This document shows, in pieces, positions 48,127 to 60,462 of a DNA stretch of 64,000 nt. Where the stretch lies: positions 141,281,059 to 141,345,058 of the forward strand of contig NC_134536.1 of assembly GCF_050624435.1 (NCBI RefSeq). Reading direction: 5' to 3'. This DNA is from Tenrec ecaudatus (taxonomy: Eukaryota; Chordata; Mammalia; Afrosoricida; Tenrecidae). Made by a program: the position numbers and the translations under genes. Numbering within the stretch: position 1 is the first letter of the stretch; every line of letters begins with the position of its first letter. The notes under the pieces are model-generated. The model did not search any database and had not been told where the DNA came from. It was given only the letters and a program-made list of their open reading frames with translations.

Positions 48127-48184
48127 TAGCGGGCACTTGAACTATCAAAGTGAACACGTGAGCCCTTGGACTATGTTGGTTACC
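48127..48184 (+). repeat. Diverged 58-bp dimer, copy 7
   Basis: This is the right member of the pair, 389 bp after copy 6. It has AACACGTGAG (creating CACGTG) and ends GGTTACC instead of GGTTAAC. Both changes are shared only with the copy at 51855, its equivalent in the next HOR unit. Confidence 0.9.
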
Positions 48185-51100
48185 TAGCGGGTCCTTGGAC
48201 TATCTGGGTTACCTAGCGGGCACTTGGACTATTTAGGTTACCTAGTGGGCACTTGGATTATCTAGGTTAACGAACGGGCACTTGGAATATGCAGGTAACC
48301 TAGCGGGCACTTGGACTGTCTAGGTTACCTAGCAGACACTTGGATTTCTAGGTTAATCAACGGGCCCTTGGACTATGTAGGTTGCCTAGCGGGCACTTGG
48401 ACTATCTAGGTTAGGTAACGGGAACTTGGACTATCTAGGTTACATAGCGTGCACTTGGACTATGTAGGTTAACTACCGAGCACTTGGACTCTAGTTTACC
48501 TAGTGGGCACTTGAACTATCTAGGTTACCTAGCAGGCCCTTGGACTATGTAGGTTTCCTAGCAGCCACTTGGACTATCTAGGTTAACGAACGGGCACTTG
48601 GACTATGTAGGCAACCTAGCGGGCACTTGGACAGTCTAGGTTACCTAGCGGGCACTTGGACTATCTAGGTTAACTAACAGGCACTTAGACGATGTAGGTT
48701 ACCTAGCGGGCACTTGGACTATGTAGGATCCCTATCGGACATTTGGACTACTTAGGTTTCCTAGCGGGCACTTGGACTATCTAGGTTAACTTGCGGGCAC
48801 TTGGACTATCTAGGTCAACTAGTGGGCCCTTGTACTATGTAGGTTAACTAGCGAGCACTTGGACTATCTAGGTTAACTAGCGGACCTTGGACTATGTAGG
48901 TTAACTAGCGGGCCCTTGGACTATGTAGGTTTACTAGCGGGCACTTGGACGACCTAGGTTTAATAGAGGGCACTTGGACTATCTAGGTTAACTAGCGGGC
49001 ACTTGGACTATCTAGGTTAGCTAACGGGCACATGGACTAAGTATGTCCCCTAGTGGGCACTTGGACTATCTAGGTTAACTAACGGGCACTAGGACTATCT
49101 AGGTTAACTAGCGGGCACTTGGACAATCTAGGTTAACTAGCGGGCACTTGGACTCTGAAGGTTACCTAGCAGACACTTGGACTTCTAGGTTAATGAACGG
49201 TCTCTTGGACTATGTAGGTTGTCTAGCGGGCACTTGGACTATCTAGGTTAGGTAACGGGCACTTGGACTATATAGGTTACCTAACGGGCACTTTGACTAT
49301 CTAGGTTACATAGCGTGCACTTGGACTATGTAGGTGAACTACCGAGCACTTGGACTCTAGGTTCCGTAGCGGGCACTTGGACTATGTAGGTCAACTAGCG
49401 GGCCCTTGGACTATCTAGGTTAGCTAACTGGCACGTGGAATATGTAGGTTAACTAGCGGACACTTGCACGATCTACGTTAACTAGCGGGCTCTTGCACTA
49501 TGTAGGTTAACTAGAGGGCCAATTGACTATGTAGCTTAACTAGCGGGCACTTGGACGATCTAGGTTATCTAGCGGGCACTTGTACGATATAGGTTAACTA
49601 GCGGGCACTTGGATTATCTAGGTTAGCTAGCGGGCTCTTGCACTATGTAGGTTAACTAGCGGGCCCATTGACTATTTAGGTTAACAAGCGGGCACTTGGA
49701 CGATCTATGTTACCAAGGGGGAACTTTGACTATGTAGGTTAACTAGTGGGCACTAGAACTATCTAGGTTACCTAGCAGGCACTTGGACTATGTAGGTTAA
49801 CTAGCGGGCATTTGGACTATGTAGGTTACCTAGCGGGCACTTGGACTATGTAGGTTGCCTATCGGGCACTTGGAGAATGTAGGTTAACTAGGGGGCACTA
49901 GGACAATGTAGGTTACCTAGCGGACCCTTGGACTATCTAGGTTACTTAGGGGGAACCTGGACTATGTAGGTTAACTAGTGGGCATTTGGACTATCTAGGT
50001 TACCTAGCAGGCACTTGGACTATGTAGGTTAACTAGCGGGCACTTGAACTATCTACGTTACCTAGCGTGCACTTGGACTATGTACGTTACCTAGTGGGCA
50101 CTTGGGCTATGTAGGTTCCCTAGCGGGCACTTGGACTATGTGGGTTCCCTAGCTGGCATTAGGACTATCTATGTTACCTATCGGGCACTTGGACTATGTA
50201 GGTTCCCTAGCGGGCACTTGGACTATGTAGGTCAACTAGCGGGCCCTTGGACTATCTAGGTTAGCTAACTGGCACGTGGACTATGTAGGTTAACTAGCGG
50301 ACACTTGCACGATCTAGGTTAACTAGCGGGCCCTTGGACGATATAGGTTAACTAGCGGGCACTGGGATTATCTAGGCTAGCTAGCGGGCTCTTGCACTAT
50401 GTAGGTTAACTAGCGGGCCCATTGACTATTTAGGTTAACTAGCGGACACTTGGACGATCTATGTTACCTAGGGGGAACTTTGACTATGTAGGTTAACTAG
50501 TGGGCACTTGGACTATCTAGGTTACCTAGCAGGCACTTGGACTATGTAGGTTAACTAGCGGGCATTTGGACTATGTAGGTTACCTAGCGGGCACTTGGAC
50601 TATTTAGGTTGCCTATCGGGCACTTGGAGAATGTAGGTTAACTAGGGGGCACTAGGACAATGTAGGTTTCCTAGCGGACCCTTGGACTATCTAGGTTATT
50701 TAGGGGGAACCTGGACTATGTAGGTTAACTAGTGGGCCCTTGGACTATCTAGGTTACCTAGCAGGCACTTGGACTATGTAGGTTAAGTAGCGGGGACTTG
50801 AACTATCTACGTTACCTAGCGGGCACTTGGACTATGTACGTTACCTAGCGGGCACTTGGACTATTAGGTTCCCTAGAGAGCACATGGACTATGTGTGTCC
50901 CCTAGCTGGCATTTGGACTATCTAGGTTACCTAACGGGCACTTGGACAATGTAGGTTCCCTAGCGGGCACTTGGACTATGTAGGTTCCCTATCGGGCACT
51001 TGGACTATGTAGGTTAACTAGCGGGCATTTGGACTATGTAGGTTACCTAGCGGGCACTTGGACTATGTAGGTTACCTAGCGGGCACTTGGACTATATAGG

Positions 51101-51465
51101 TTCCCTATCGGGAATTTGGACTATGTAGGTTCCCTATCGGGCACTTGGACTATGTAGGTTAACTAGTGGGCACTTGGACTATCTAGGTTACCTAGCAGGC
51201 ACTTGGACTATGTAGGTTAACTAGCGGGCACTTGGACTATGTACGTTTCCTAGCGGGAACTTGGACTAGATAGGTTCCCTAGCGGGCACTTTGTCTATCT
51301 AGGTTAACTAGCGGGCACTTGGACTATCTAAGTTAACTAACGGGCATTTGGACTATTAGGGCCCCTAGCGGGCATTTGGAGTGGGCCCTTGGACTATGTA
51401 GGTTAACTAGCGGGCACTTGGACAATCTAGGTTAACTAGCGGGCACTTGGACGATCTAGGTTAAC

Positions 51466-51523
51466 TAGCGGGCACTTGAACTATCAAAGTGAACAAGTGA
51501 GCCCTTGGACTATGTTGGTTAAC
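51466..51523 (+). repeat. Diverged 58-bp dimer, copy 8
   Basis: This copy is identical in diagnostic bases to copy 6, exactly 3728 bp downstream. It anchors the HOR alignment. Confidence 0.9.
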
Positions 51524-51854
51524 TAGCGGGCCCTTGGACTATCTAGGTTACCTAGCAGGCACTTGGACTATGTAGGTTAACTAGCGGGCACTTGTACTAT
51601 GTACGTTTCCTAGCGGGCACGTGGACTAGATAGGTTCCCTAGCGGGCACTTGGTCTATCTAGGTTAACTAGCGGGCACTTGGACTATCTAGGTCAACTAG
51701 CGAGCACTTGGACTATCTAGGTTAACTAGCGGGCATTTGGACTATCAGGGCCCTTAGCGGGCATTTGGAGTGGGCCCTTGGACTATGTAGGTTAACTAGC
51801 GGGCACTTGGACAATCTAGGTTAACTAGCGGGCACTTGGACGATCTAGGTTAAC

Positions 51855-51912
51855 TAGCGGGCACTTGAACTATCAAAGTGAACACGTGAGCCCTTGGACT
51901 ATGTTGGTTACC
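51855..51912 (+). repeat. Diverged 58-bp dimer, copy 9
   Basis: This copy carries the AACACGTGAG and GGTTACC changes of copy 7, 3728 bp downstream of it. The TTAGGGCCCC block before it reads CAGGGCCCTTAG here (about 51746). Confidence 0.9.
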
Positions 51913-54464
51913 TAGCGGGTCCTTGGACTATCTGGGTTACCTAGCGGGCACTTGGACTATTTAGGTTACCTAGTGGGCACTTGGATTATCTAGGTTAACG
52001 AACGGGCACTTGGAATATGCAGGTAACCTAGCGGGCACTTGGACTGTCTAGGTTACCTAGCAGACACTTGGACTTCTAGGTTAATGAACGGGCTCTTGGA
52101 CTATGTAGGTTGCCTAGCGGGCACTTGGACTATCTAGGTTAGGTAACGGGCATTTGGACTATCTAGGTTACATAGCGTGCACTTGGACTATGTAGGTTAA
52201 CTACCGAGCACTTGGACTCTAGTTTACCTAGTGGGCACTTGAACTATCTAGTTTACCTAGCAGGCCCTTGGACTATGTAGGTTTCCTAGCAGCTACTTGG
52301 ACTATCTAGGTTAACGAACGGGCACTTGGACTATGTAGGCAACCTAGCGGGCACTTGGACAGTCTAGGTTACCTAGCGGGCACTTGGACTATCTAGGTTA
52401 ACTAACAGGCACTTGGACGATGTAGGTTACCTAGCGGGCACTTGGACTATGTAGGATCCCTATCGGACATTTGGAATACTTAGGTTTCCCAGCGGGCACT
52501 TGGACTATCTAGGTTAACTAGCGGGCACTTGGACTATCTAGGTCAACTAGTGGGCCCTTGTACAATGTAGGTTAACTAGCGAGCACTTGGACTATCTAGG
52601 TTAACTAGCGGACCTTGGACTATGTAGGTTAACTAGCGGGCCCTTGGACTATGTAGGTTTACTAGCGGGCACTTGGACGACCTAGGTTAACTAGAGGTCA
52701 CTTGGACTATCTAGGTTAACTAGCGGGCACTTGAACTATCTAGGTTAGCTAACGGGCACATGGACAATGTATGTACCCTAGTGGGCACTTGGACTATCTA
52801 GGTTAACTAATGGGCACTAGGACTATCTAGGTTAACTAGCGGACACTTGGACAATCTAGGTTAACTAGCGGGCACTTGGACTCTGAAGGTTACCTAGCAG
52901 ACACTTGGACTTCTAGCTTAATGAACGGGCTCTTGGACTATGTAGGTTGCCTAGCTGGCACTTGGACTATCTAGGTTAGGTAACGGGCACTTGGACTATC
53001 TAGGTTACCTAACGGGCACTTTGACTATCTAGGTTACATAGCGTGCACTTGGACTATGTAGGTGAACTACCGAGCACTTGGACTCTAGGTTCCCTAGCGG
53101 GCACTTGGACTATGTAGGTCAACTAGCGGGCCCTTGGACTAACTAGGTTAGCTAACTGGCACGTGGAATATGTAGGTTAACTAGCGGACACTTGCACGAT
53201 CTACGTTAACTAGCGGTCTCTTGCACTATGTAGGTTAACTAGCGGGCCAATTGACTAGGTTAACTAGTGGGCACTTGGACGATCTAGGTTAACTAGCGGG
53301 CACTTGTACGATATAGGTTAACTAGCGGGCCCTTGGATTATCTAGGTTAGCTAGCGGGCTCTTGCACTATGTAGGTTAACTAGCGGGCCCATTGACTATT
53401 TAGGTTAACTAGCGGGCACTTGGACGATCTATGTTACCAAGGGGGAACTTTGACTATGTAGGTTAACTAGTGGGCACTTGGACTATCTAGGTTACCTAGC
53501 AGGCACTTGGACTATGTAGGTTAACTAGCGGGCATTTGGACTATGTAGGTTACCTAGCGGGCACTTGGACTATGTAGGTTGCCTATCGGGCACTTGGAGA
53601 ATGTAGGTTAACTAGGGGGCACTAGGACAATGTAGGTTACCTAGCGGACCCTTGGACTATCTAGGTTACTTAGGGGGAACCTGGACTATGTAGGTTAACT
53701 AGTGGGCATTTGGACTATCTAGGTTACCTAGCAGGCACTTGGACTATGTAGGTTAACTACGGGCACTTGAACTATCTACGTTACCTAGCGGGCACTTGGA
53801 CTATGTACGTTACCTAGCGGGCACTTGGACTATGTAGGTTCCCTAGCGGGCACTTGGACTATGTGGGTTCCCTAGCTGGCATTAGGACTATCTAGGTTAC
53901 CTAACGGGCACTTGGACTATGTAGGTTCCCTAGCGGGCACTTGGACTATGTCGGTTCCCTATCGGGCACTTGGACTATGTAGGTTAACTAGCGGGCATTT
54001 GGACTATGTAGGTTACCTAGCGGGCACTTGGACTATATAGGTTCCCTATCGGGCATTTGGACTATGTAGGTTACCTAGCGGTCCCTTGGACTATCTAGGT
54101 TCCCTAGGTGGAACCTGGACTATGTAGGTTAACTAGTGGGCATTTGGACTATCTAGGTTACCTAGCAGGCACTTGTACTATGTAGGTTAACTCGCGGGCA
54201 CCTGGACTATGTACGTTTCCTAGCGGGCACTTGGACTAGATAGGTTCCCTAGCGGGCACTTGGTCTATCTAGGTTAACTAGCGGGCACTTGGACTATCTA
54301 GGTTAACTAGCGAGCACTTGGACTATCTAGGTTAACAAGCGGGCATTTGGACTATTAGGGCCCCTAGCTGGCATTTGGAGTGGGCCCTTGGACTATGTAG
54401 GTTAACTAGCGGGCACTTGGACAATCTAGGTTAACTAGCGGGCACTTGGACGATCTGGGTTAAC

Positions 54465-54522
54465 TAGCGGGCACTTGAACTATCAAAGTGAACAAGTGAG
54501 CCCTTGGACTATGTTGGTTAAC
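54465..54522 (+). repeat. Diverged 58-bp dimer, copy 10
   Basis: This has the copy 6 form (AACAAGTGAG, CCCTTGG, TGTTGG). It is followed by a GGGGGAACCTGG cassette that is absent after copies 6 and 8, which accounts for the wider spacing to the next dimer. Confidence 0.9.
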
Positions 54523-54911
54523 TAGCGGGCCCTTGGACTATCTGGGTTACCTAGGGGGAACCTGGACTATGTAGGTTAACTAGTGGGCACTTGTACTATC
54601 TAGGTTACCTTGCAGGCACTTGGACTATGTAGGTTAACTAGCGGGCACTTGGACTATGTACGTTTCCTAGCGGGCACGTGGACTAGATAGGTTCCCTAGC
54701 GGGCACTTGGTCTATCAAGGTTAACTAGCGGGCACTTGGACTATCTAGGTTAACTAGCGAGCACTTGGACTATCTAGGTTAACTAGCGGGCATTTGGACT
54801 ATTAGGGCCCCTAGCAGGCATTTGGAGTGGGCCCTTGGACTATGTAGGTTAACTAGCGGGCACTTGGACAATCTAGGTTAACTAGCGGGCATTTGGACGA
54901 TCTAGGTTAAC

Positions 54912-54969
54912 TAGCGGGCACTTGAACTATCAAAGTGAACAAGTGAGCCCTTGGTCTATGTTGGTTAAC
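54912..54969 (+). repeat. Diverged 58-bp dimer, copy 11
   Basis: This copy has AACAAGTGAG but CCCTTGGTCTATG, a private change. It lacks the CACGTG of copies 7 and 9, so that change arose within the 3.73-kb HOR lineage. It is the last dimer in the window; none occurs in the final 9 kb. Confidence 0.9.
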
Positions 54970-57142
54970 TAGCGGGCCCTTGGACTATCTGGGTTACCTA
55001 GCGGGCACTTGGACTATTTAGGTTACCTAGTGGGCACTTGGATTATCTAGGTTAACAAACGGGCACTTGGAATATGCAGGTAACTTAGCGGGCACTTGGA
55101 CTGTCTAGGTTACCTAGCAGACACTTGGACTTCTAGGTTAATGAACGGGCTCTTGGACTATGTAGGTTGCCTAGCGGGCACTTGGACTATCTAGGTTAGG
55201 TAACGGGCACTTGGACTATCTAGGTTACCTAACGGGCACTTTGACTATCTAGGTTACATAGCGTGCACTTGGACTATGTAGGTTAATTACCGAGCACTTG
55301 GACTCTAGGTTACCTAGCGGACACTTGAACTATCTAGGTTACCTAGCGGGCCCTTGGACTATGTAGGTTTCCTAGCAGGCACTTGGACTATCTAGGTTAA
55401 CGAACGAGCACTTGGACTATCTAGGTTAACTAACAGGCACTTGGACGATGTAGGTTACCTAGCGGGCACTTGGACTATCGAGGTTAACTAATAGGCACTT
55501 GGACGATGTAGGTTACCTAGGGGGCACTTGGACTATGTAGGATCCCTATTGGACATTTGGACTACTTAGGTTTCCTAGCGGGCACTTGGACTATCTAGGT
55601 TAACTAGCGGGCACTTGGACTGTCTAGGTCAACTAGTGTGCCCTTGTACTATGTAGGTTAACTAACGAGCACTTGGACTATCTAGGTTAACTAGCGGACC
55701 TTGGACTATGTAGGTTAACTAGCGGGCCCTTGGACTATGTAGGTTTACTAGCGGGCACTTGGACAATCTAGGTTAACTAGAGGGCACTTGGACTATCTAG
55801 GTTAACTAGCGGGCACTTGGATGATCATTGTTAACTAGCGGGCACTTGGACTATCTAGGTTAGCTAACGGGCACATGGACTAAGTACGTCCCCTAGTGGG
55901 TACTTGGATTATCTAGGTTAACTAACGGGCACTAGGACTATCTAGGTTAACTAGGGGGACCTAGGACTATCTAGGTTACCTAGCTGGCACTTGGACTATG
56001 AAGGTTCCCTAGCGGGCACTTGGACTATGTAGATCAACTAGCGGGCCCTTGGACTATCTGGGTTAGCCAACTGGCACGTGGACTATGTAGGTTAACTAGC
56101 GGACACTTGCACGATCTAGGTTAACTAGTGGGCTCTTGCACTATGTAGGTTAACTAGCGGGCCCATTGACTATGTAGGTTAACTAGCGGGCACTTGGACG
56201 ATCTAGGTTACCTAGGGGGAACTTTGACTATGTAGGTTAACTAGTGGGCACTTGGACTATCTAGGTTACCTAGCAGGCACTTGGACTATGTAGGTTAACT
56301 AGCGGGCACTTGGACTATCTAGGTTACGTAGCAGGCACTTGGACTATGTACGTTCCCTAGCGGGCACTTGGACTATCTACCTTACCTAGCGGGCACTTGG
56401 ACTATGTACGTTAACTAGCGGGCACTTGGACTATGTACGTTTCCTAACGGGTACTTGGACTATCTATGTTAACTAGCGGGCACTTGGACTATGTAGGTTC
56501 CCTATGGGGCACTAGGACTAGGTAGGTTCCCTAGCGGGCACTTGGTCTATCTAGGTTAACTAGCGGGCACTTGGACTATCTAGGTTAACTAGTGAGCACT
56601 TGGACTATCTAGGATAACTAGCGGGCACTTGGACTATGTAGGTAATGTAGTGGTCACTTGAACTCTCTAGGTTACCTAGCGGGCACTTGGATTATGTAGG
56701 TTAACTAGCGGGCACTTGGACTATCCAGGTTAACTAGTGGGCCCTTGGACGATGTAGGTTAACTAGCGGGCACTTGGACGATCTAGGTTAACTAGCGGGT
56801 ATTTGGACTATGTAGGTTAACTAACGGGCCCTAGGACTATGTAGATTAACTAGCGGCACTTGGACTATCTACGTAAACTAGCGGGCCCTTGGACTATGTA
56901 GATTTCCTAGCGGGCACTTGCACTATGTATGTTCCATAGCGGGCACTTAGACTATGTAGGTTAACTAGCAGGCCCTTGGACTATGTAGATTAACTAGCAG
57001 CACTTGGACTATCTACATTAACCAGCAGGCCCTTGGACTATGTAGATTCCCTAGCGGGCACTTGGACTACGTAGGTTCCCTAGCGGGCACTTGGACTATG
57101 TAGGTTCCCTAGCGGGCACTTGGACTATGTATGTTAACTAGC

Positions 57143-58012
57143 GGGCCCTTGGACTACTTAGGTTAACTAGCGGACACTTGCTCTATGTAGGTTACCTAGC
57201 GGGCACTTGGATTATATAGGTTCCCTATCGGACACTTGGACTATGTAGGTTAACTAGCGGACATTTGGACTATGTAGGTTACCTAGCGGGCACTTGGACT
57301 ATGTAGGTTGCCTATCGGGCACTTGCAGAATATAGGTTAACTAGGGGGCACTAAGACAATGTAGGTTATCTAGCGGACCCTTGAACTATCTAGGTTACTT
57401 TGGGGGAACCTGGACTATGTAGATTAACTAGTGAGCACTTGGACTATCTAGGTTAACTAGCGGGCACTTGGACTATCTAGGTTACCTAGCGGGCACTTGG
57501 ACTATGTATGTTCCAGAGCGGGCACTTGGACAATGTAGGTTCCCTAGCAGGCACTTGGACTATGTAGGTTAACTAGCGGGCCCTTGGACTACTTAGGTTA
57601 ACTAGCGGACACTTGCTCTATGTAGGTTACCTAGCGGGCACTTGGATTATATAGGTTCCCTATCGGGCACTTGGACTATGTAGGTTAACTAGCGGACATT
57701 TGGACTATGTAGGTTACCTAGCGGGCACTTGGACTATGTAGGTTGCCTATCGGGCACTTGCAGAATATAGGTTAACTAGGGGGCACTAGTACAATGTAGG
57801 TTACCTAGCGGACCCTTGAACTATCTAGGTTACTTTGGGGGAACCTGGACTATGTAGATTAACTAGTGAGCACTTGGACTATCTAGGTTAACTAGCGGGC
57901 ACTTGGACTATCTAGGTTACCTAGCGGACACTTGGACTATGTATGTTCCAGAGCGGGCACTTGGACAATGTAGTTTCCCTAGCAGGCACTTGGACTATGT
58001 AGGTTAACTAGC
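57143..58012 (+). repeat. 435-bp (15-monomer) tandem duplication
   Basis: GGGCCCTTGGACTACTTAGG at 57143 recurs at 57578, exactly 435 bp or fifteen 29-bp units later. Copies 57143-57577 and 57578-58012 share private variants such as ACACTTGCTCTATG, GCAGAATATAGG, TACTTTGGGGG and GTTCCAGAGCGG. They differ at a few bases, for example CACTAAGACAATG against CACTAGTACAATG and TTATCTAGC against TTACCTAGC. This is a recent local duplication. Confidence 0.92.
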
Positions 58013-59484
58013 GGGCACTTGGACTATCTAGGTTTCCTAGCGGGCACATGGACTATGTACGTTCCCTAGCCGGCACTTGGACTATCTACGTTACCTAGCG
58101 GGCACTTGGACTATGTACGTTACCTAGCGGGCACTTGGACTAGGTACGTTTCCTAGTGGGTACTTGGACTAGATAGGTTCCCTAGCGGGCACTTGGTCTA
58201 TCTAGGTTAACTAGCGCGCACTTGGACTATGTAGGTTAACTAGCGGGCAATTGGACTATGTAGGTTACCTAGCGGGCACTTGGATTATGTATGTTCCCTA
58301 TCGGGCACTTGGAGAATGTAGGTTAACTAGGGGGCACTAGGACAATGTAGGTTACCTAGCGGGCCCTTGGACTATCTAGGTTACCTAGGGGGAACCTGGA
58401 CTATGTAGGTTAACTAGCGGGCACTTGGACTATCTAGGTTACCTAGCGGGCACTTGGACTATGTACGTTCTCTAGCGGGCCGTTGGACTATCTACGTTAC
58501 CTAGCGGGCACTTGGACTAAGTACGTTACCTAGCGGGCACTTGGACTATGTACGTTTCCTAGCGGGTACTTGGACTAGATAGGTTCCCTAGCGGGCACTT
58601 GGACTATCTAGGTTAACTAGCAGGCACTTGGACTATCTAGGTTAACTAGCGAGCACTTGGACTATCTAGGTTAACTAACGGGCATTTGGACTATTAGGGC
58701 TCCTAGCGGGCATTTGTACTATATTGGTTACCTAGCGGGAACTTGGACAATGTAGGTTAACTAGCGGGCCCTTGCACTATGTAGGTTAACTAGCGGGCCC
58801 ATAGATTATGTAGGTTTACTAGCAGGCACTTGGACTCTCTAGGTTAACTAGCGGGCACTTGGACTATGTAGTTTCCCTAGCGGGCATTTGGACTATTTAG
58901 GTTACCTAGCGGGCACTTGGACCATGTAAGTTACCTAGCGGGCACTTGGACTATCTAGGTTACCTAGAAGGCACTTTGACTATCTAGGTTAACTAACGGT
59001 CACTTGGACTATGTAGGTTGCCTAGCGGGCACTTGGATTATGTAGGTGCCCTATGGGGCACTTGGACTATGTAGGTTAACTAGCGGGCACTTGGACTGTA
59101 GGTTAACTAGCGGGCCCTTGGACTGTTACCTAGTGGGCACATGGATTATCTAGGTTAACGAACGGGCACTTGGACTATGTAGGTTACCTAGCCGCCACTT
59201 GGACTATCTAGGTTAGCTAACAGGCACTTGGACTATCTAGGTTCTCTAGCGGGCACTTGTACTATCTAGGTTACCTAGCTGGCACTTGGACTATGTAGGT
59301 CAACTAGCGGGCCCTTGGACTATCTAGGTTAGCTAACGGGCACTTTGATTATGTAGGTTAACTAGCGAGCACTTGGAATATGTACGTTAAGTAGCGGACA
59401 CTTGCACTATGAAGGTTAACTAGCGGGCCCATGGACTATGTAGGTTTACAAGCGGGCCCTTGGACTATCTAGATTCCCTAAAGG

Positions 59485-59945
59485 GCACTTGGACTATCTA
59501 GGTTACCGAACGGGCACTTAGACTATCTAGGTTACTTAGCGGGCATTTGGACTATGTAGGCTAACTAGGGGGCCCTTGAATGATCTAGGTAACCTAGCGG
59601 GTACTTGAACTCTCGGGGTTAACTAGCGGGCACTTGCAGTATCTAGGTTACCTAGCGGGCACTTGGACTATGTAAGTTCCCTAGCGGGCACTCTAGCTAT
59701 CTATGTTAATGAGCGGGCACTTGGAATTTGTAGGTTAACTAGCGGACACTTGCACTATCTAGGTTACCTAGCAGGCACTTGGACTATCTAGGTTACCGAA
59801 CGGGCACTTGGACTATCTAGGTTACCTAGCGGGCACTTGGACTATGTAGGCTAACTAAGGGGCCCTTGGACGATCTAGGTTACCTAGCGGGTACTTGAAC
59901 TATCTAGGTTAACTAGCAGGCACATGGACTATCTAGGTTAACTAG
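59485..59945 (+). repeat. 290-bp (10-monomer) tandem duplication
   Basis: GGTTACCGAACGGGC with its neighbours at 59485 recurs at 59775, and ATGTAGGCTAACTA at 59554 recurs at 59844, both 290 bp apart (ten units). The second copy matches for roughly 160 bp before diverging. It differs at several sites in that stretch, so it is older than the 435-bp event. Confidence 0.75.
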
Positions 59946-60433
59946 CGTGCACTTGGACTATGTAGGTTCCTTAGCGGGCACTTGGACTATCTAGGTTGCC
60001 TAGCGGGCACTTGGACGATATAGGTTAACTAGCGTGCCTTTCGAATATCTAGGTTCCGTAGCGGGCACTTGTTATATAGGTTAACTAGCGGGCACTTAGA
60101 CTATGTAGATTAACTAGAGGACACTTGGACTATCTAGGTTAACTAGTGGGCCCTTGGACTATGTAGGTTAACTAGCGGGCACTTGGAAAATCTAGGTTAA
60201 CTAGCGGGCACTTGGACGATCTAGGTTAACTAACTGTCACTTGGACTATGCAGGTAACCTAGCGGGCACTTGGACTGTCTAGGTTGCCTGGCGGGCACTT
60301 GGACTATCTAGGTTAGGTAACGGGCACTAGAACTATCTAGGTTACCTAGCGGGCACTTGGACTATGTACGTCCCCTATTGGGCACGTGGACTATCTAGGT
60401 TAACTAGCGGGCACATGGACTATCTAGGTTACC

Positions 60434-60462
60434 TAGCGGGCACTTGGACTATGTAGGTTAAC
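60434..60462 (+). repeat. Reference consensus 29-bp monomer
   Basis: This is a single monomer matching the consensus at every position. It holds one CpG (in GCGGGC), the core TTGGACTATG, and the palindrome GTTAAC (an HpaI site) at its end. It serves as a reference for describing variants elsewhere: position 3-4 changes (AGTGGG, AGCAGG, AACGGG), CACTTGG to CATTTGG or CCCTTGG, and ACTATG to ACGATC, ACTATC or ACAATG. Confidence 0.9.

Larger units (their letters stand above)
46471..50199 (+). repeat. 3.73-kb HOR, unit 1
   Basis: GGTCAACTAG at 46501 recurs at 50230 (3729 bp), GCACGATCTAGG at 46578 and 49466 recurs at 50307 and 53194, and the two diverged dimers recur 3728 bp later. The unit holds paired diverged dimers 389 bp apart, a GGGGGAACCTGG cassette (46974), and the AACGAACGGGC and TTCTAGGTTAA monomer series. 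It can be read as a domain II unit that grew by internal duplication: its final part (about 49380-49750) resembles its first part (46500-46740). Confidence 0.85.
50200..53928 (+). repeat. 3.73-kb HOR, unit 2
   Basis: This is a direct tandem repeat of 46471-50199 with scattered substitutions and small indels. One example is the loss of about 7 bp in GCCAATTGACTAGGTTAAC near 53245, compared with AATTGACTATGTAGC in unit 1 near 49523. Its end runs into GTCGGTTCCC (about 53949) and then into the interior, not the start, of a third related unit. Confidence 0.85.
53929..57142 (+). repeat. Rearranged third domain II unit
   Basis: The unit begins with the interior of the 3.73-kb HOR, aligning to about 47260 or 50990 onward. 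It contains two diverged dimers (54465 and 54912, 447 bp apart rather than 389). After about 56060 it follows the end of domain II instead: GGAACTTTGAC, TCTACCTTACC, TCCCTATGGGGC, GGATAACTAGC and GTGGTCACTTG occur in the order seen at 21235-21810 and 42450-43010. It is therefore a mosaic of the two unit types, joined in register. Confidence 0.75.
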
